The position numbers were made by a program, and so were the translations under genes. This document shows positions 6,884 through 13,718 of a stretch of 14,057 nt of DNA, one piece after another. Each line of letters starts with the position of its first letter. Position 1 is the stretch's first letter. Under the pieces are notes generated by a model. The model ran no database searches. It was not told where the DNA came from and saw only the letters and a program-made list of their open reading frames with translations. The DNA lies in contig DFDI01000061.1 in the NCBI GenBank assembly GCA_002367635.1, forward strand, positions 1 to 14,057, in the 5' to 3' direction. This DNA comes from Betaproteobacteria bacterium UBA3031 (GTDB taxonomy: Bacteria > Pseudomonadota > Gammaproteobacteria > Burkholderiales > Eutrophovitaceae).

Positions 6884-7294
6884 ATGCGTATGGGGAGATG
6901 CTGCGGCTTGGTTTTAGCCCTCATTCCTCAACCTGGCATTGCAGACTGGCACCAGATTGATCACACCGAGCACATGGTGATCTATCTCGATGTTGACAAC
7001 ATATCGCACATTGATAGTACAAAAAGAGGTGTGAGAAATCTTGTTGATTTTTTTATTCCCCAAGTCGCCCAACCCAATGGGCACCAAATTACATTTCAGT
7101 CTTTTGTACGAGAGATTGAAGTGGACTGCGACACACACCAGCAGAAAACCTTGAGTATAATTTTCTTCGAAAGAATCAACGCTTCAGGCCGAGAAGTATT
7201 CCGAGCCGAAATTAATGCTGCGTGGCGGATCAACCCGAGCACAACCGGAAACACTTCACTCGTTAATTTGGCTTGCATCTCGAGTGGTGTATAA
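6884..7294 (+). CDS. Exported protein resembling surface-adhesin protein E
   Basis: Small extracytoplasmic protein. The open frame extends back to 6827, overlapping the preceding gene, but the useful start is an ATG at 6884 or 6890, giving a short signal peptide (hydrophobic CGLVLALI, cleavage probably after GIA before DWHQID). The mature part resembles the surface-adhesin E-like domain: an early strand ending in a tyrosine (MVIYLDVDNISHID), then a central strand pair (VRNLVDFFIP), a conserved EVDC segment with a cysteine, and a late W-x-I-x-P-x-T plus a second cysteine (LACISSG). Family members are typically lipid-free periplasmic or surface proteins of unclear role. No good ribosome binding site precedes 6884, so translation may be coupled to the upstream gene, which ends 28 bases earlier. 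The start is uncertain. Confidence 0.65.
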   Translation: MRMGRCCGLVLALIPQPGIADWHQIDHTEHMVIYLDVDNISHIDSTKRGVRNLVDFFIPQVAQPNGHQITFQSFVREIEVDCDTHQQKTLSIIFFERINASGREVFRAEINAAWRINPSTTGNTSLVNLACISSGV

Positions 7295-7326
7295 ATATAA
7301 AAATTTTTGCGGCCGTAGTTAACGAC

Positions 7327-8268
7327 TTATAGATCTAGCGTCACAGAAACCCGCGCCCTTGATACACACGGCATCATACGATCTTGACGGGCATCAGGGC
7401 TCAGCACCGAGTCGCGATGAATCACATCACCTGATATATAGCCACATTCACAGGTACCACAAAGCCCTTGCCTACAGGACGACGGGACAATATGTCCGGC
7501 CATTCTTAACACATCAAGTACCGAATGATTTGCAGGAACTCGTAAGGTTTCCCCAGTGCTTGATACGATGACGTCAAACGGCTCAGGCTTGTAGCCCTCA
7601 TCTGCTGCGGTGTTAAACACCTCAAAATGAATCTGCTCTTGATTCCAGTCCTTGGTCAACTCTTTCACTTCAGTCATCAAATGCTCAGGACCACAGCAAT
7701 AAACATGCAGATCACGTGACAATCCAGCAATCAACGCCGACAAATCGAGCCGCGGGCTGTTGGGGTCATCGGAAACGTATGTGCTCAACGAAGTCTCACA
7801 AATCTGTTTCAGCTCCTCCACTACCTTAGGTTGGGCCCTCTGTGAACAAAAATGAAACCCGTGTAACAACTTACTCTGCATTAATGCACGCCCCATAGAA
7901 ATCAAAGGTGTCACACCAATACCGCCCGCAATCAAGACACTCGGGGCCTCAACCAGCACAAAGTTATTACGCGGGGTCGAGACCCGCGCTTGAGCTCCTT
8001 CATTAAGATGCTCATGTACCCAGGATGATCCACCTCGCCCTGCATTTTCTCGCTTTACGGTAATGGCGTACTGCGATAGATCTTGCGGATCACTGGTTAA
8101 CGAATACTGTCGAATCTTACCGTCACCGAGACGGAGGTCCACATGAGCACCGGGAGACCATGCTGGGAGCTTAGGCCTCAGCGGATGGCGCAACCAGATA
8201 CGAACCAAGTCTTCATCAAGCTGATCACGTCGCTCAACGTGGAGCTTCATAATGATACGTGAGCTCAT
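7327..8268 (-). CDS. Flavin/2Fe-2S oxidoreductase of the phthalate dioxygenase reductase type
   Basis: Cytoplasmic electron-transfer protein that passes electrons from NAD(P)H through flavin to a 2Fe-2S cluster. Domain order is class IA: flavin-binding barrel with RQYSLTS (54-60, longest-frame numbering), nucleotide-binding domain with GGIGVTP (116-122) and CCGPEHLM (192-199), and a C-terminal plant-type ferredoxin domain with cluster cysteines C266, C271, C274 and C302. All key residues are present and the 313-314-residue length is normal. The frame can begin at a TTG (8271), but the ATG at 8266-8268 is more likely. It follows the MOSC gene with nine bases between, so the two probably share a transcript and this protein is likely the electron donor for the MOSC partner. 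Alternatives are vanillate or phthalate demethylase reductase; no oxygenase gene is nearby, which argues against these. Confidence 0.9.
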   Translation of the reverse strand: MSSRIIMKLHVERRDQLDEDLVRIWLRHPLRPKLPAWSPGAHVDLRLGDGKIRQYSLTSDPQDLSQYAITVKRENAGRGGSSWVHEHLNEGAQARVSTPRNNFVLVEAPSVLIAGGIGVTPLISMGRALMQSKLLHGFHFCSQRAQPKVVEELKQICETSLSTYVSDDPNSPRLDLSALIAGLSRDLHVYCCGPEHLMTEVKELTKDWNQEQIHFEVFNTAADEGYKPEPFDVIVSSTGETLRVPANHSVLDVLRMAGHIVPSSCRQGLCGTCECGYISGDVIHRDSVLSPDARQDRMMPCVSRARVSVTLDL

Positions 8269-8277
8269 CAAATCAGC

Positions 8278-8787
8278 CTAACGATGAGGCTTGGTGGTGA
8301 CTTCATTTAAGGGGACGATCTGATCCCCGGGATGAATAACGCCACCCTTCTCGATCCAACAATTAAGACCTGACCGATTATAAAGAGGTAAAAACACCGG
8401 TCGATCCAATAGTTGCTCAAGATATCGACAAGGGAAATTCAGTCGCCCACCCGAAAGGATACACTCACCGATACTAAACCGGTAACCAACAAGATGATTT
8501 AAAGGCACACCTTCTACAGTCAGATTTCTTCGATGTTCAAACGGCTCAATCTTGATGGAAGAACCTTGCATGGGTGGATCATCTCGAACCAATGCATCCA
8601 ATGCTTCTTGTTCAATCAAGGTGATTTCTCGGCAGTCTGGCTTGGGCGAGTAGGTACCGCGGCCCAGGTAGTAACGGTCTCCGACAATGCCCCTGCCAGC
8701 GACAAGCTCCGCCTCCTCCAATGCCTCCATCTCATAGCTCGCCTCAGGTGCGATATGAATGCTTAACAATTTACCTTCCCAACCCAT
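8278..8787 (-). CDS. MOSC-domain protein (YiiM/YcbX-like molybdenum-cofactor fold)
   Basis: Probable molybdenum-cofactor enzyme of the MOSC fold, whose studied relatives (YcbX, YiiM, mARC) reduce N-hydroxylated compounds. From the ATG at 8787 the protein is 169 residues. The hallmark MOSC stretch runs RRNLTVEGVPLNHLVGYRFSIGE with the conserved RN (R87, N88), then LSGGRLNFPCRYLEQL with the conserved cysteine C120 expected to ligate molybdenum. The N-terminal GKLLSIHIAPEA and GRGIVGDRYY are also typical. The start is chosen for a GGAGA ribosome binding site; the longer frame to 8844 adds a cysteine-rich tail unlike the family. The downstream reductase gene starts nine bases after the stop. Fused MOSC-reductase proteins are known, so this looks like the split form. 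Confidence 0.87.
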   Translation of the reverse strand: MGWEGKLLSIHIAPEASYEMEALEEAELVAGRGIVGDRYYLGRGTYSPKPDCREITLIEQEALDALVRDDPPMQGSSIKIEPFEHRRNLTVEGVPLNHLVGYRFSIGECILSGGRLNFPCRYLEQLLDRPVFLPLYNRSGLNCWIEKGGVIHPGDQIVPLNEVTTKPHR

Positions 8788-8959
8788 GATTTCTCCACGA
8801 AACGAAAACTTGATATTACCAAAGTTACAGCAGTTAACGATCAATATAAACTCGTTAGTTGACTAGAGAAATATAACTCACAACATGTTTTTATCGATAC
8901 AATTGTTCGAGCAATACCTGCGCGCCTTTTAAGTGAAACAATCTATAGGAGTATTTATT

Positions 8960-9412
8960 ATGATCAAGAAACTAACTCTCGCGGCAATCGCACTCTTGTT
9001 GAGCATGACGACTACGCTAAATCACGCGACCGAATTCGGCACAGAAGCACAAGCCAAAGCAATGATTGAACGCGCAATCAACTTAGTAAACATTGACAAA
9101 GTACGAGCCCTCGACGCATTTACAGACTTAGACGGCGGTTTTGGATATAAAGATTTATATGTATTTTGTTTTAATAAAAAAGGTATTTTACTTGCGCACC
9201 CTACAAATCTTGGTGCTGACGCCTCCGGACTGATGGACGAAGATGGCCTGAATATTTGGTCATTAGTGTCTAGCACCCAAAAAGGAGAGATCAAAAAAAT
9301 TACATATAAACTTGTGCGGCCCACCACCGATAGTGAGGAGGTGTACACCAAAACCTCTTTCATCACCAAAGTTAAAGGGATGTACTGTGGCGTTGGGTTT
9401 TACGAAGGCTGA
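8960..9412 (+). CDS. Exported stand-alone Cache-domain protein
   Basis: Periplasmic protein of 150 residues with a Cache fold, normally the ligand-sensing part of chemoreceptors and histidine kinases. A signal peptide (KK then LTLAAIALLLSM) ends near NHA-TEF (about residue 23). The domain shows AKAMIERAINLVNID (32-46), LYVFCFNKKGILLAHP (66-81) and a final GMYCGVGFYEG (140-150); the two cysteines C70 and C143 could pair. No transmembrane anchor or signalling domain follows, so it must act as a binding protein for a partner that is not in view. The ATG at 8960 is preceded by an AGGAG ribosome binding site at eight bases; the GTG at 8933 is upstream of it and is rejected. It ends before a shared terminator at 9433-9470. 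Confidence 0.82.
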   Translation: MIKKLTLAAIALLLSMTTTLNHATEFGTEAQAKAMIERAINLVNIDKVRALDAFTDLDGGFGYKDLYVFCFNKKGILLAHPTNLGADASGLMDEDGLNIWSLVSSTQKGEIKKITYKLVRPTTDSEEVYTKTSFITKVKGMYCGVGFYEG

Positions 9413-9432
9413 TAAAACATTTGGGATATAAA

Positions 9433-9470
9433 ATTAAAAAAGACGTTGATCAGTCAACGTCTTTTTTAAT
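9433..9470. terminator. Bidirectional intrinsic terminator shared by the Cache and cupin genes
   Basis: The arms 9433-9449 and 9454-9470 are exact complements (17 bp). They consist of a GACGTTGA core flanked by six A on one side and six T on the other, so a T run follows the stem on both strands. It lies 20 bases after the plus-strand Cache gene and 57 bases after the convergent cupin gene. Confidence 0.92.
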
Positions 9471-9527
9471 AGACCTTCAATATTTGAACATCCCGAAAGA
9501 CGTCTCAGCAAACACATTCCTGCTGGG

Positions 9528-10007
9528 TCACTTTGCCGTGCCGTAGATCTCCCCACGCTCCCAGCTTGAGACGAATTCAGCGATCGAAACCGTCCATGAT
9601 GCCTCAGCCTCTTCTCCAAAATATTCAAAGAGAACCCCGTCATTAGCGCACATTGACAAGAGCACAGTGCCTCCACTATCTCCTCCATGCTCAAGATGCG
9701 GTCGAGCGTCGCCAGGAGACAGCGCATAATCTCCTTTTTTACGAGAGACGATTTTGGTCGAACCATCCACTCGGAGCTCTTGCAAATGTTGTTCCCCCTC
9801 AAGCACTAACGTCATTGTAGATGCCACATGCCGATGCCTTCGACAATGCCCTTTACCCGCAGCGTATCGAAGGAGCATATCCAATCGCCCAGCATCAAGA
9901 TCGAAACCCAAAAGGCTATACTCAAAATCCACCTTATATGTCTTACACAAAGGGTCTGTGACACGTCGCCACTCCACTCGATCTGAATTAAAACTCATGT
10001 GACTCAT
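9528..10007 (-). CDS. Cupin-domain protein
   Basis: Small beta-barrel protein, 159 residues, probably cytoplasmic; no signal peptide is seen. The first cupin motif is GKGHCRRHRHVASTMTLVLEG (50-71, split here), giving metal-binding H58 and H60, but the usual glutamate four residues on is a threonine (T64). The second motif GDYALSPGDARPHLEHGG (92-109) supplies H104. The cupin fold is clear; a metal ligand set of three histidines is plausible, and the substrate is unknown. Resemblance is to ChrR-type and storage-type single cupins. Two ATGs (first codon and codon 4) compete; neither has a strong ribosome binding site. The terminator of the upstream gene ends 54 bases before the start, so its own promoter must fit in that short gap. 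Confidence 0.8.
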   Translation of the reverse strand: MSHMSFNSDRVEWRRVTDPLCKTYKVDFEYSLLGFDLDAGRLDMLLRYAAGKGHCRRHRHVASTMTLVLEGEQHLQELRVDGSTKIVSRKKGDYALSPGDARPHLEHGGDSGGTVLLSMCANDGVLFEYFGEEAEASWTVSIAEFVSSWERGEIYGTAK

Positions 10008-10060
10008 TCTCTACTCACTAAGTATTTCTTAATTCCTAATTCTACATAAACCTAACTTAA

Positions 10061-10090
10061 TAAAAAAGGCGCCCGAAGACGCCTTTTTTA
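10061..10090. terminator. Intrinsic terminator, symmetrical, after the six-cysteine protein gene
   Basis: A stem of 11 bp pairs six A plus GGCG with CGCC plus six T (10061-10071 with 10080-10090); the loop is eight bases. It lies 39 bases after the minus-strand gene at 10129-10596. The T run on both strands means it could also stop plus-strand transcripts. Confidence 0.88.
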
Positions 10091-10128
10091 ATGCGAAGCC
10101 CAAAAGACCCGCCGTGTAACCTATCGAT

Positions 10129-10596
10129 CTATTTTATTTCATATGTCAAACTTTGATTACACATGCTTTCACCAGTAGCTACACCCTTGCATACCCAAGG
10201 TCCTGATCCAGTCATACCTGCATATTTTCCTGTACCACCAGTAATATTATTCGTCCCTATATTTGTGAACGCATTTCCATCAAATAAGGTGTAAAGGTTA
10301 TCGCCGTCCGCATCACTCCATGAACACTGACCAACAACGTTCCCTTCTACATTAAAGGCTCCATAACAACCTGCAAGCCCCTCATGCAACGCTGCAGAGC
10401 CATCAGATGAAAATGTGTAGCCCTGGCAAATCGCAGCACCAACTACTTTATCGTCTGAACCCGCCGTCGTAGGATACTCACACTTCCAACCCGTATGAAA
10501 TTTAATGACGCCCGACCTTGCTAGCGAGTGTCCGTCAGCGAAAACGGGACCTGAAATAAACATCAATGAAAAAACTGCTAATAAAAATGCTCTCAT
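10129..10596 (-). CDS. Exported six-cysteine protein, possibly allene-oxide-cyclase-like barrel
   Basis: Secreted or periplasmic protein of 155 residues with unknown function. A clear signal peptide (MRAFLLAVFSLMFISGPVFA) is cleaved before DGHSLARSG. The mature part has six cysteines (39, 57, 77, 91, 136, 146) and alternating short strands, with CSWSDADGDNLYT (91-103) and a glycine-rich ITGGTGKYAGMTGSGPW (118-134). The latter pattern is common in small exported barrels related to the allene oxide cyclase fold, but I can only suggest that link. The ATG at 10596 is chosen for its GAGGAG ribosome binding site; the frame extends upstream to 10698 without support. The even number of cysteines suggests three disulfides. 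It is followed by the terminator at 10061-10090. Confidence 0.78.
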   Translation of the reverse strand: MRAFLLAVFSLMFISGPVFADGHSLARSGVIKFHTGWKCEYPTTAGSDDKVVGAAICQGYTFSSDGSAALHEGLAGCYGAFNVEGNVVGQCSWSDADGDNLYTLFDGNAFTNIGTNNITGGTGKYAGMTGSGPWVCKGVATGESMCNQSLTYEIK

Positions 10597-10634
10597 GATT
10601 AAAACTCCTCTATTGTATTGAGAAAAGTTAGCAA

Positions 10635-10650
10635 ACCTCATGATTGAGGT
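10635..10650. promoter_or_regulatory. Small palindrome in the leader of the six-cysteine protein gene
   Basis: ACCTCA-TGAT-TGAGGT is a perfect 6-bp-arm inverted repeat, 39 bases upstream of the ATG at 10596. It could be an operator or an mRNA hairpin. Only the symmetry is seen. Confidence 0.3.
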
Positions 10651-10964
10651 GATGCTTTCCTTAAATTTATTTTGGTCAACCACGATATCTACGCCCATAC
10701 AGAGTCATTTCATTCTCATTGGTCTTCCGCTTCCTATAATACTGACGACCATCATATAAAACAATATGTTTACAAAAAAAACAAAAATTCATCACTTAAA
10801 TATACAAAACTGGTGATTTGAAGAATAAATTGAATAGCACCACACCCCACATAAAGTATCTTCTTGCAGGACCCTTGAGTTCGACAGACAATGAACTATC
10901 TAAAGAAAATTCAGTCAATTCATCCAACGATTGACACTCGAACCAAATCACACAAAGGCACACA
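10651..10964. other. Non-coding gap between divergent genes
   Basis: AT-rich spacer between the minus-strand six-cysteine gene and the plus-strand DUF423 gene. It must hold both promoters, but no confident -35/-10 pair is seen. A GAGAATGA motif on the minus strand near 10712-10726 resembles only half a Fur site. A 25-codon frame (10891-10968) is described separately. Confidence 0.4.
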
Positions 10965-10968
10965 ATGA
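10891..10968 (+). other. Possible short upstream ORF of the DUF423 gene
   Basis: ATG at 10891 opens 25 codons (MNYLKKIQSIHP...) ending in a TGA that overlaps the DUF423 start in the ATGA pattern. There is no ribosome binding site, and the DUF423 gene has its own AAGG, so it is weakly supported. It could be a leader peptide, or chance. Confidence 0.15.
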
Positions 10969-11357
10969 TTCTCTTATTTGGAGCACTTCTTGGCTTTATC
11001 TCAGTCGCTTTCGGCGCATATGCTGAACATGGGCTTCGTGAAACGATAACTGAGGAGCATTTTCGGTTTTTAATGACGGCTGTTCGCTATAACCAGATCC
11101 ACGCAGTAACTGCAGTGGTGGTTGGATTTGGTCTTCTGAACGGGGGCCAGACGGGTCGATCACACCTACTTCGGTGGAGTGGCTACCTCTTTATCATAGG
11201 GACCATCCTCTTCAGTCTCAGCATTTATACATCGGTAACCTTCGACATACCGAGACTTGTAAATATTACGCCGATTGGCGGCATTACCATAATGATCGCC
11301 TGGCTGTTACTGACGCTCTACGGTTTCAGGACTATGACAGCTCGCGATGAAGATTAA
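10965..11357 (+). CDS. DUF423 (YgdD-family) inner-membrane protein
   Basis: Small integral membrane protein of 130 residues, function unknown. Four hydrophobic segments are visible (about 3-20, 43-60, 72-90 and 100-121). Family signatures are present: GAYAEHGL (17-24), where most relatives read GAFGAHGL, TAVRYNQIHA (38-47) and ITPIGG (101-106). An AAGG ribosome binding site lies six bases before the ATG. Its last 11 bases overlap the SOUL-family gene, so the two are almost certainly one operon and may work together at the membrane. Confidence 0.88.
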   Translation: MILLFGALLGFISVAFGAYAEHGLRETITEEHFRFLMTAVRYNQIHAVTAVVVGFGLLNGGQTGRSHLLRWSGYLFIIGTILFSLSIYTSVTFDIPRLVNITPIGGITIMIAWLLLTLYGFRTMTARDED

Positions 11358-11988
11358 ATGGCAACATGCCTCTATAGGGCTTCTACTCACGATTCTTATT
11401 ACCGCTGTATTATGCGGTCCCATCATGAGTAATGTTGAGCACCCGAACTATCTAGTTATAAAAAAGCATTCCTCCATTGAGTGGCGGGAATATGCACCAC
11501 GAATCATAGCTAAAGTTACTGTATCCGGAGCCCGCGAAGAATCCATTGCCGCAGGATTTCGACAACTTGCAGATTACATTTTCGGCGGTAATACCATTGC
11601 TAACTCAACAGAAAAAGGAACAGAGACGTTAATTCCCACCAATCAAAAAATCGCGATGACCGCGCCCGTAGAGCAGCTTTACAAAGAAAACGGGTGGATC
11701 ATCAGTTTTAATATGCCGAATGAACACTCTCTTGAGACTCTGCCGAAACCAAATAACCCTGCAGTAATAATTACGAAAAAAAGCGCGCAGAGCGTTATCG
11801 CAATAAAGTTTTCAGGTTCGAATTCGACAAAAAATATCCAGATTCATGAAGAAAAACTTAAAACCTTTGCACAACAGAATGACATAGCAATAAATGGAAA
11901 TCCAATCTACGCCTTTTACAATCCGCCTTGGACGCTCCCCATACTGCGACGAAATGAGGTAATGTTTGAAATAGATGGCAGTAATTAA
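11347..11988 (+). CDS. SOUL haem-binding-family protein with an N-terminal membrane anchor
   Basis: Member of the SOUL/HBP family, whose vertebrate relatives bind haem and tetrapyrroles; bacterial roles are little known. The N-terminus (ASIGLLLTILITAVLCGPIM, 8-27) is a transmembrane anchor or uncleaved signal, so the domain should face the periplasm. Characteristic stretches are IEWREYAPRIIAKVTVSG (44-61), KIAMTAPV (101-108) and YNPPWTLPILRRNEVMFEI (191-209). Haem ligation cannot be read from sequence, since family members bind haem loosely. The start overlaps the DUF423 gene by 11 bases with no clear ribosome binding site, suggesting translational coupling. The 213-residue length is normal for anchored members. 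Confidence 0.88.
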   Translation: MKIKWQHASIGLLLTILITAVLCGPIMSNVEHPNYLVIKKHSSIEWREYAPRIIAKVTVSGAREESIAAGFRQLADYIFGGNTIANSTEKGTETLIPTNQKIAMTAPVEQLYKENGWIISFNMPNEHSLETLPKPNNPAVIITKKSAQSVIAIKFSGSNSTKNIQIHEEKLKTFAQQNDIAINGNPIYAFYNPPWTLPILRRNEVMFEIDGSN

Positions 11989-12141
11989 GAACAACAAAAT
12001 GAGAGTAACTTGTCATAAATCATCACGGATACGCACAAAAATACTTTTACTCAAGGTGTGAGCATCGTTGGCGCCACCAAAGCTGACCGGCCTGAGTAAG
12101 GGGCCCTAAAAATAAGAATAAAATTAATTAAGGAGAGCAGA

Positions 12142-12519
12142 ATGGAACCATTTTTTGAGCTACGTATCTATCAAATCAAACCAGGAAAAACAGATGAGTG
12201 GGTTCAATTTATTGAAGACACGATCATTCCCTTCCAATCTGGAAACGGCATGGTGATTACCGGCAGTTTTGTTATGGACAGTTCAGATGAGTTTTCTATC
12301 ATCGATAACGAACGCGTGATGACATCCACACCAAAAGGAAGCACGTACGTCTGGATTAGACGTTTCGAGAGTGCGGAACAGAAAAAAGAACTTTATAAAG
12401 CAGTCTACGAGAGTAAAGAATGGACCAGCCATATAGCACCGAGAGTGGTCGAACTCATTGATAGAAACTCAATCGTAGTACACAACCTAACATCTACTCC
12501 TCTATCAATGATGCGGTGA
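12142..12519 (+). CDS. NIPSNAP-family protein
   Basis: Cytoplasmic dimeric alpha-beta barrel-fold protein, 125 residues. The opening FFELRIYQIKPGKTDEW (4-20) is the NIPSNAP signature, followed by FVMDSSDEFSIID, a central YVWIRRFESAEQKKELYKAVYES segment (69-91) and a C-terminal strand VVELIDRNSIVVHNL. Bacterial NIPSNAP proteins have no agreed function. An AAGGAG ribosome binding site lies six bases before the ATG. It stands 153 bases after the SOUL gene without a visible terminator, and 28 bases before the next small gene, with which it probably shares a transcript. Confidence 0.88.
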   Translation: MEPFFELRIYQIKPGKTDEWVQFIEDTIIPFQSGNGMVITGSFVMDSSDEFSIIDNERVMTSTPKGSTYVWIRRFESAEQKKELYKAVYESKEWTSHIAPRVVELIDRNSIVVHNLTSTPLSMMR

Positions 12520-12547
12520 GCCAATCAGCAGAAAAGAGGCTGCGCAA

Positions 12548-12841
12548 ATGATAAAACATCGGTACATCTTAGTTTTACTCTTGATCCCGTTCTGCCTTGC
12601 AGCGGCAAAAGCAGACACCGCGCAAAGAGATCCTTGGGTGGATTACTTTTTAGATCAAATATCGGGTATTCGTGTTGAAATATCCAGGCTTGAGTCTGAT
12701 GGCGTCGTGGAAGAGTTACGTCGAGAACAAGCTCTAGAGGAAAAGGTTAATCAATTAACAAAAACTGTGGAAGAACTCAGGGCACTTCTAAACGAACAAC
12801 AAATACTCATCGAATCAATCAAATCCAATCAAAATCCGTAA
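12548..12841 (+). CDS. Small exported coiled-coil protein
   Basis: Not recognised as a named family. The 97 residues begin with a signal peptide (KHRY then ILVLLLIPFCLAAA, cleavage probably after AKA at about 22). The rest is acidic and helical with heptad-like leucines and isoleucines: ISGIRVEISRLESDG (38-52), LEEKVNQLTKTVEELRALLNEQQ (63-85). It is probably a periplasmic oligomer. AGAGG precedes the ATG by nine bases. It follows the NIPSNAP gene by 28 bases and is convergent with the ankyrin gene; no terminator separates them. Confidence 0.7.
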   Translation: MIKHRYILVLLLIPFCLAAAKADTAQRDPWVDYFLDQISGIRVEISRLESDGVVEELRREQALEEKVNQLTKTVEELRALLNEQQILIESIKSNQNP

Positions 12842-12865
12842 AGTTAGCTCGCAGTGCCACATGCA

Positions 12866-13531
12866 TTATTCGAGGAGATTAACCACTGAACCCGCCTTTG
12901 CACCTATTGCAATATCACTAGCTGTTTTTCCACGATCATCTCTGAGCGTCATATCAGCCCCTTGACTTAACAACAAAGCAACCACTGATCGTTGATTCAT
13001 ACCGGAGGCCCACATCAACGCGGTCAGCTCATGGTGGTATCGCTGGTCCACCTCTACCCCCTTCTCCAACAGATATTTCACAATATGTGAATGTCCTGCC
13101 GCTGCCGCATAAATCATCGCCGTCTTAAATACCTGATCTTCCTCTTGAATATTCGTCCCGGACTGTACGAGTGATTTCAGTATGGATAAGTCCCCGTTAT
13201 AAGCGGCAGACATTGTCGGCGTCACCTTCTCCAAATCGGAAATATTGGGATTTGCACCTTGGTTGAGCATATAGTTGACCATTGCCAGATCGCGTCGCTC
13301 GACAAATAAGTATAGGGCGGTTTTTCCGCCACGATTCCGCGAGTCGAGGTTGGCACCCTCCTCAATCACGCGCTCCACCGTCGCGGTATCGCCATCTCGT
13401 GCCGCCGCAAGTAATTGCGCATTTAGCGTGTAGCGGTCTGGATTACCCTGATCGGTATGCGCAATCCCCAAAAAACTGATGGCTAAAAAAAGCCCCGTCA
13501 AGACGAGCTTTAATCGTGTTATCACACCCAT
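12866..13531 (-). CDS. Exported ankyrin-repeat protein
   Basis: A periplasmic scaffold made of about five ankyrin repeats plus a partial one. The ATG at 13531 (GGAG at seven bases) gives 221 residues; the TTG at 13543 is rejected. A signal segment (LKLVLTGLFLAISFLGIAHT, 7-26) precedes a short linker, then repeats at about 36-68, 69-101, 102-134, 135-167 and 168-200, each with the helix pair and a loop such as GANLDSRNRGGKTAL or GADMTLRDDRGKTA. The repeats bind a protein partner in known cases, for example AnkB with catalase in Pseudomonas, but no partner is evident here. Divergent from the PQQ dehydrogenase gene. Confidence 0.88.
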   Translation of the reverse strand: MGVITRLKLVLTGLFLAISFLGIAHTDQGNPDRYTLNAQLLAAARDGDTATVERVIEEGANLDSRNRGGKTALYLFVERRDLAMVNYMLNQGANPNISDLEKVTPTMSAAYNGDLSILKSLVQSGTNIQEEDQVFKTAMIYAAAAGHSHIVKYLLEKGVEVDQRYHHELTALMWASGMNQRSVVALLLSQGADMTLRDDRGKTASDIAIGAKAGSVVNLLE

Positions 13532-13584
13532 AATATTCTCCAAACCATAGATTTAAGGTTGTTTAACGCTACAACACATATTAT

Positions 13585-13607
13585 ATTATGAACAAGGTTT
13601 TCATAAT
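13585..13607. promoter_or_regulatory. Inverted repeat between the ankyrin and PQQ-dehydrogenase genes
   Basis: ATTATGAA (13585-13592) and TTCATAAT (13600-13607) are exact complements around a seven-base spacer. This lies in the divergent spacer 13532-13718 and is a candidate operator for either gene. No promoter hexamers are certain. Confidence 0.4.
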
Positions 13608-13718
13608 GCGACACGAAAAGCCAATCACCACAGGCTAATCAAAATTCGCAGCCAAAAATAGTGAATTCCTCGATTCTATTATTAACAGACGTTCATTTTT
13701 ATTCTAGGGGGTACTTTT

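Noticed and set aside
8788..8844. Cysteine-rich N-terminal extension of the MOSC protein
   Set aside because: The ATG at 8787 has a good ribosome binding site and matches the family start; the upstream ATG has none.
9434..9802. Minus-strand frame overlapping the cupin gene
   Set aside because: It lies in another frame of the cupin gene, runs into the terminator hairpin and resembles no family.
10706..10730. Second Fur box upstream of the six-cysteine protein gene
   Set aside because: Only a half site (GAGAATGA) matches; the other half does not fit the consensus.
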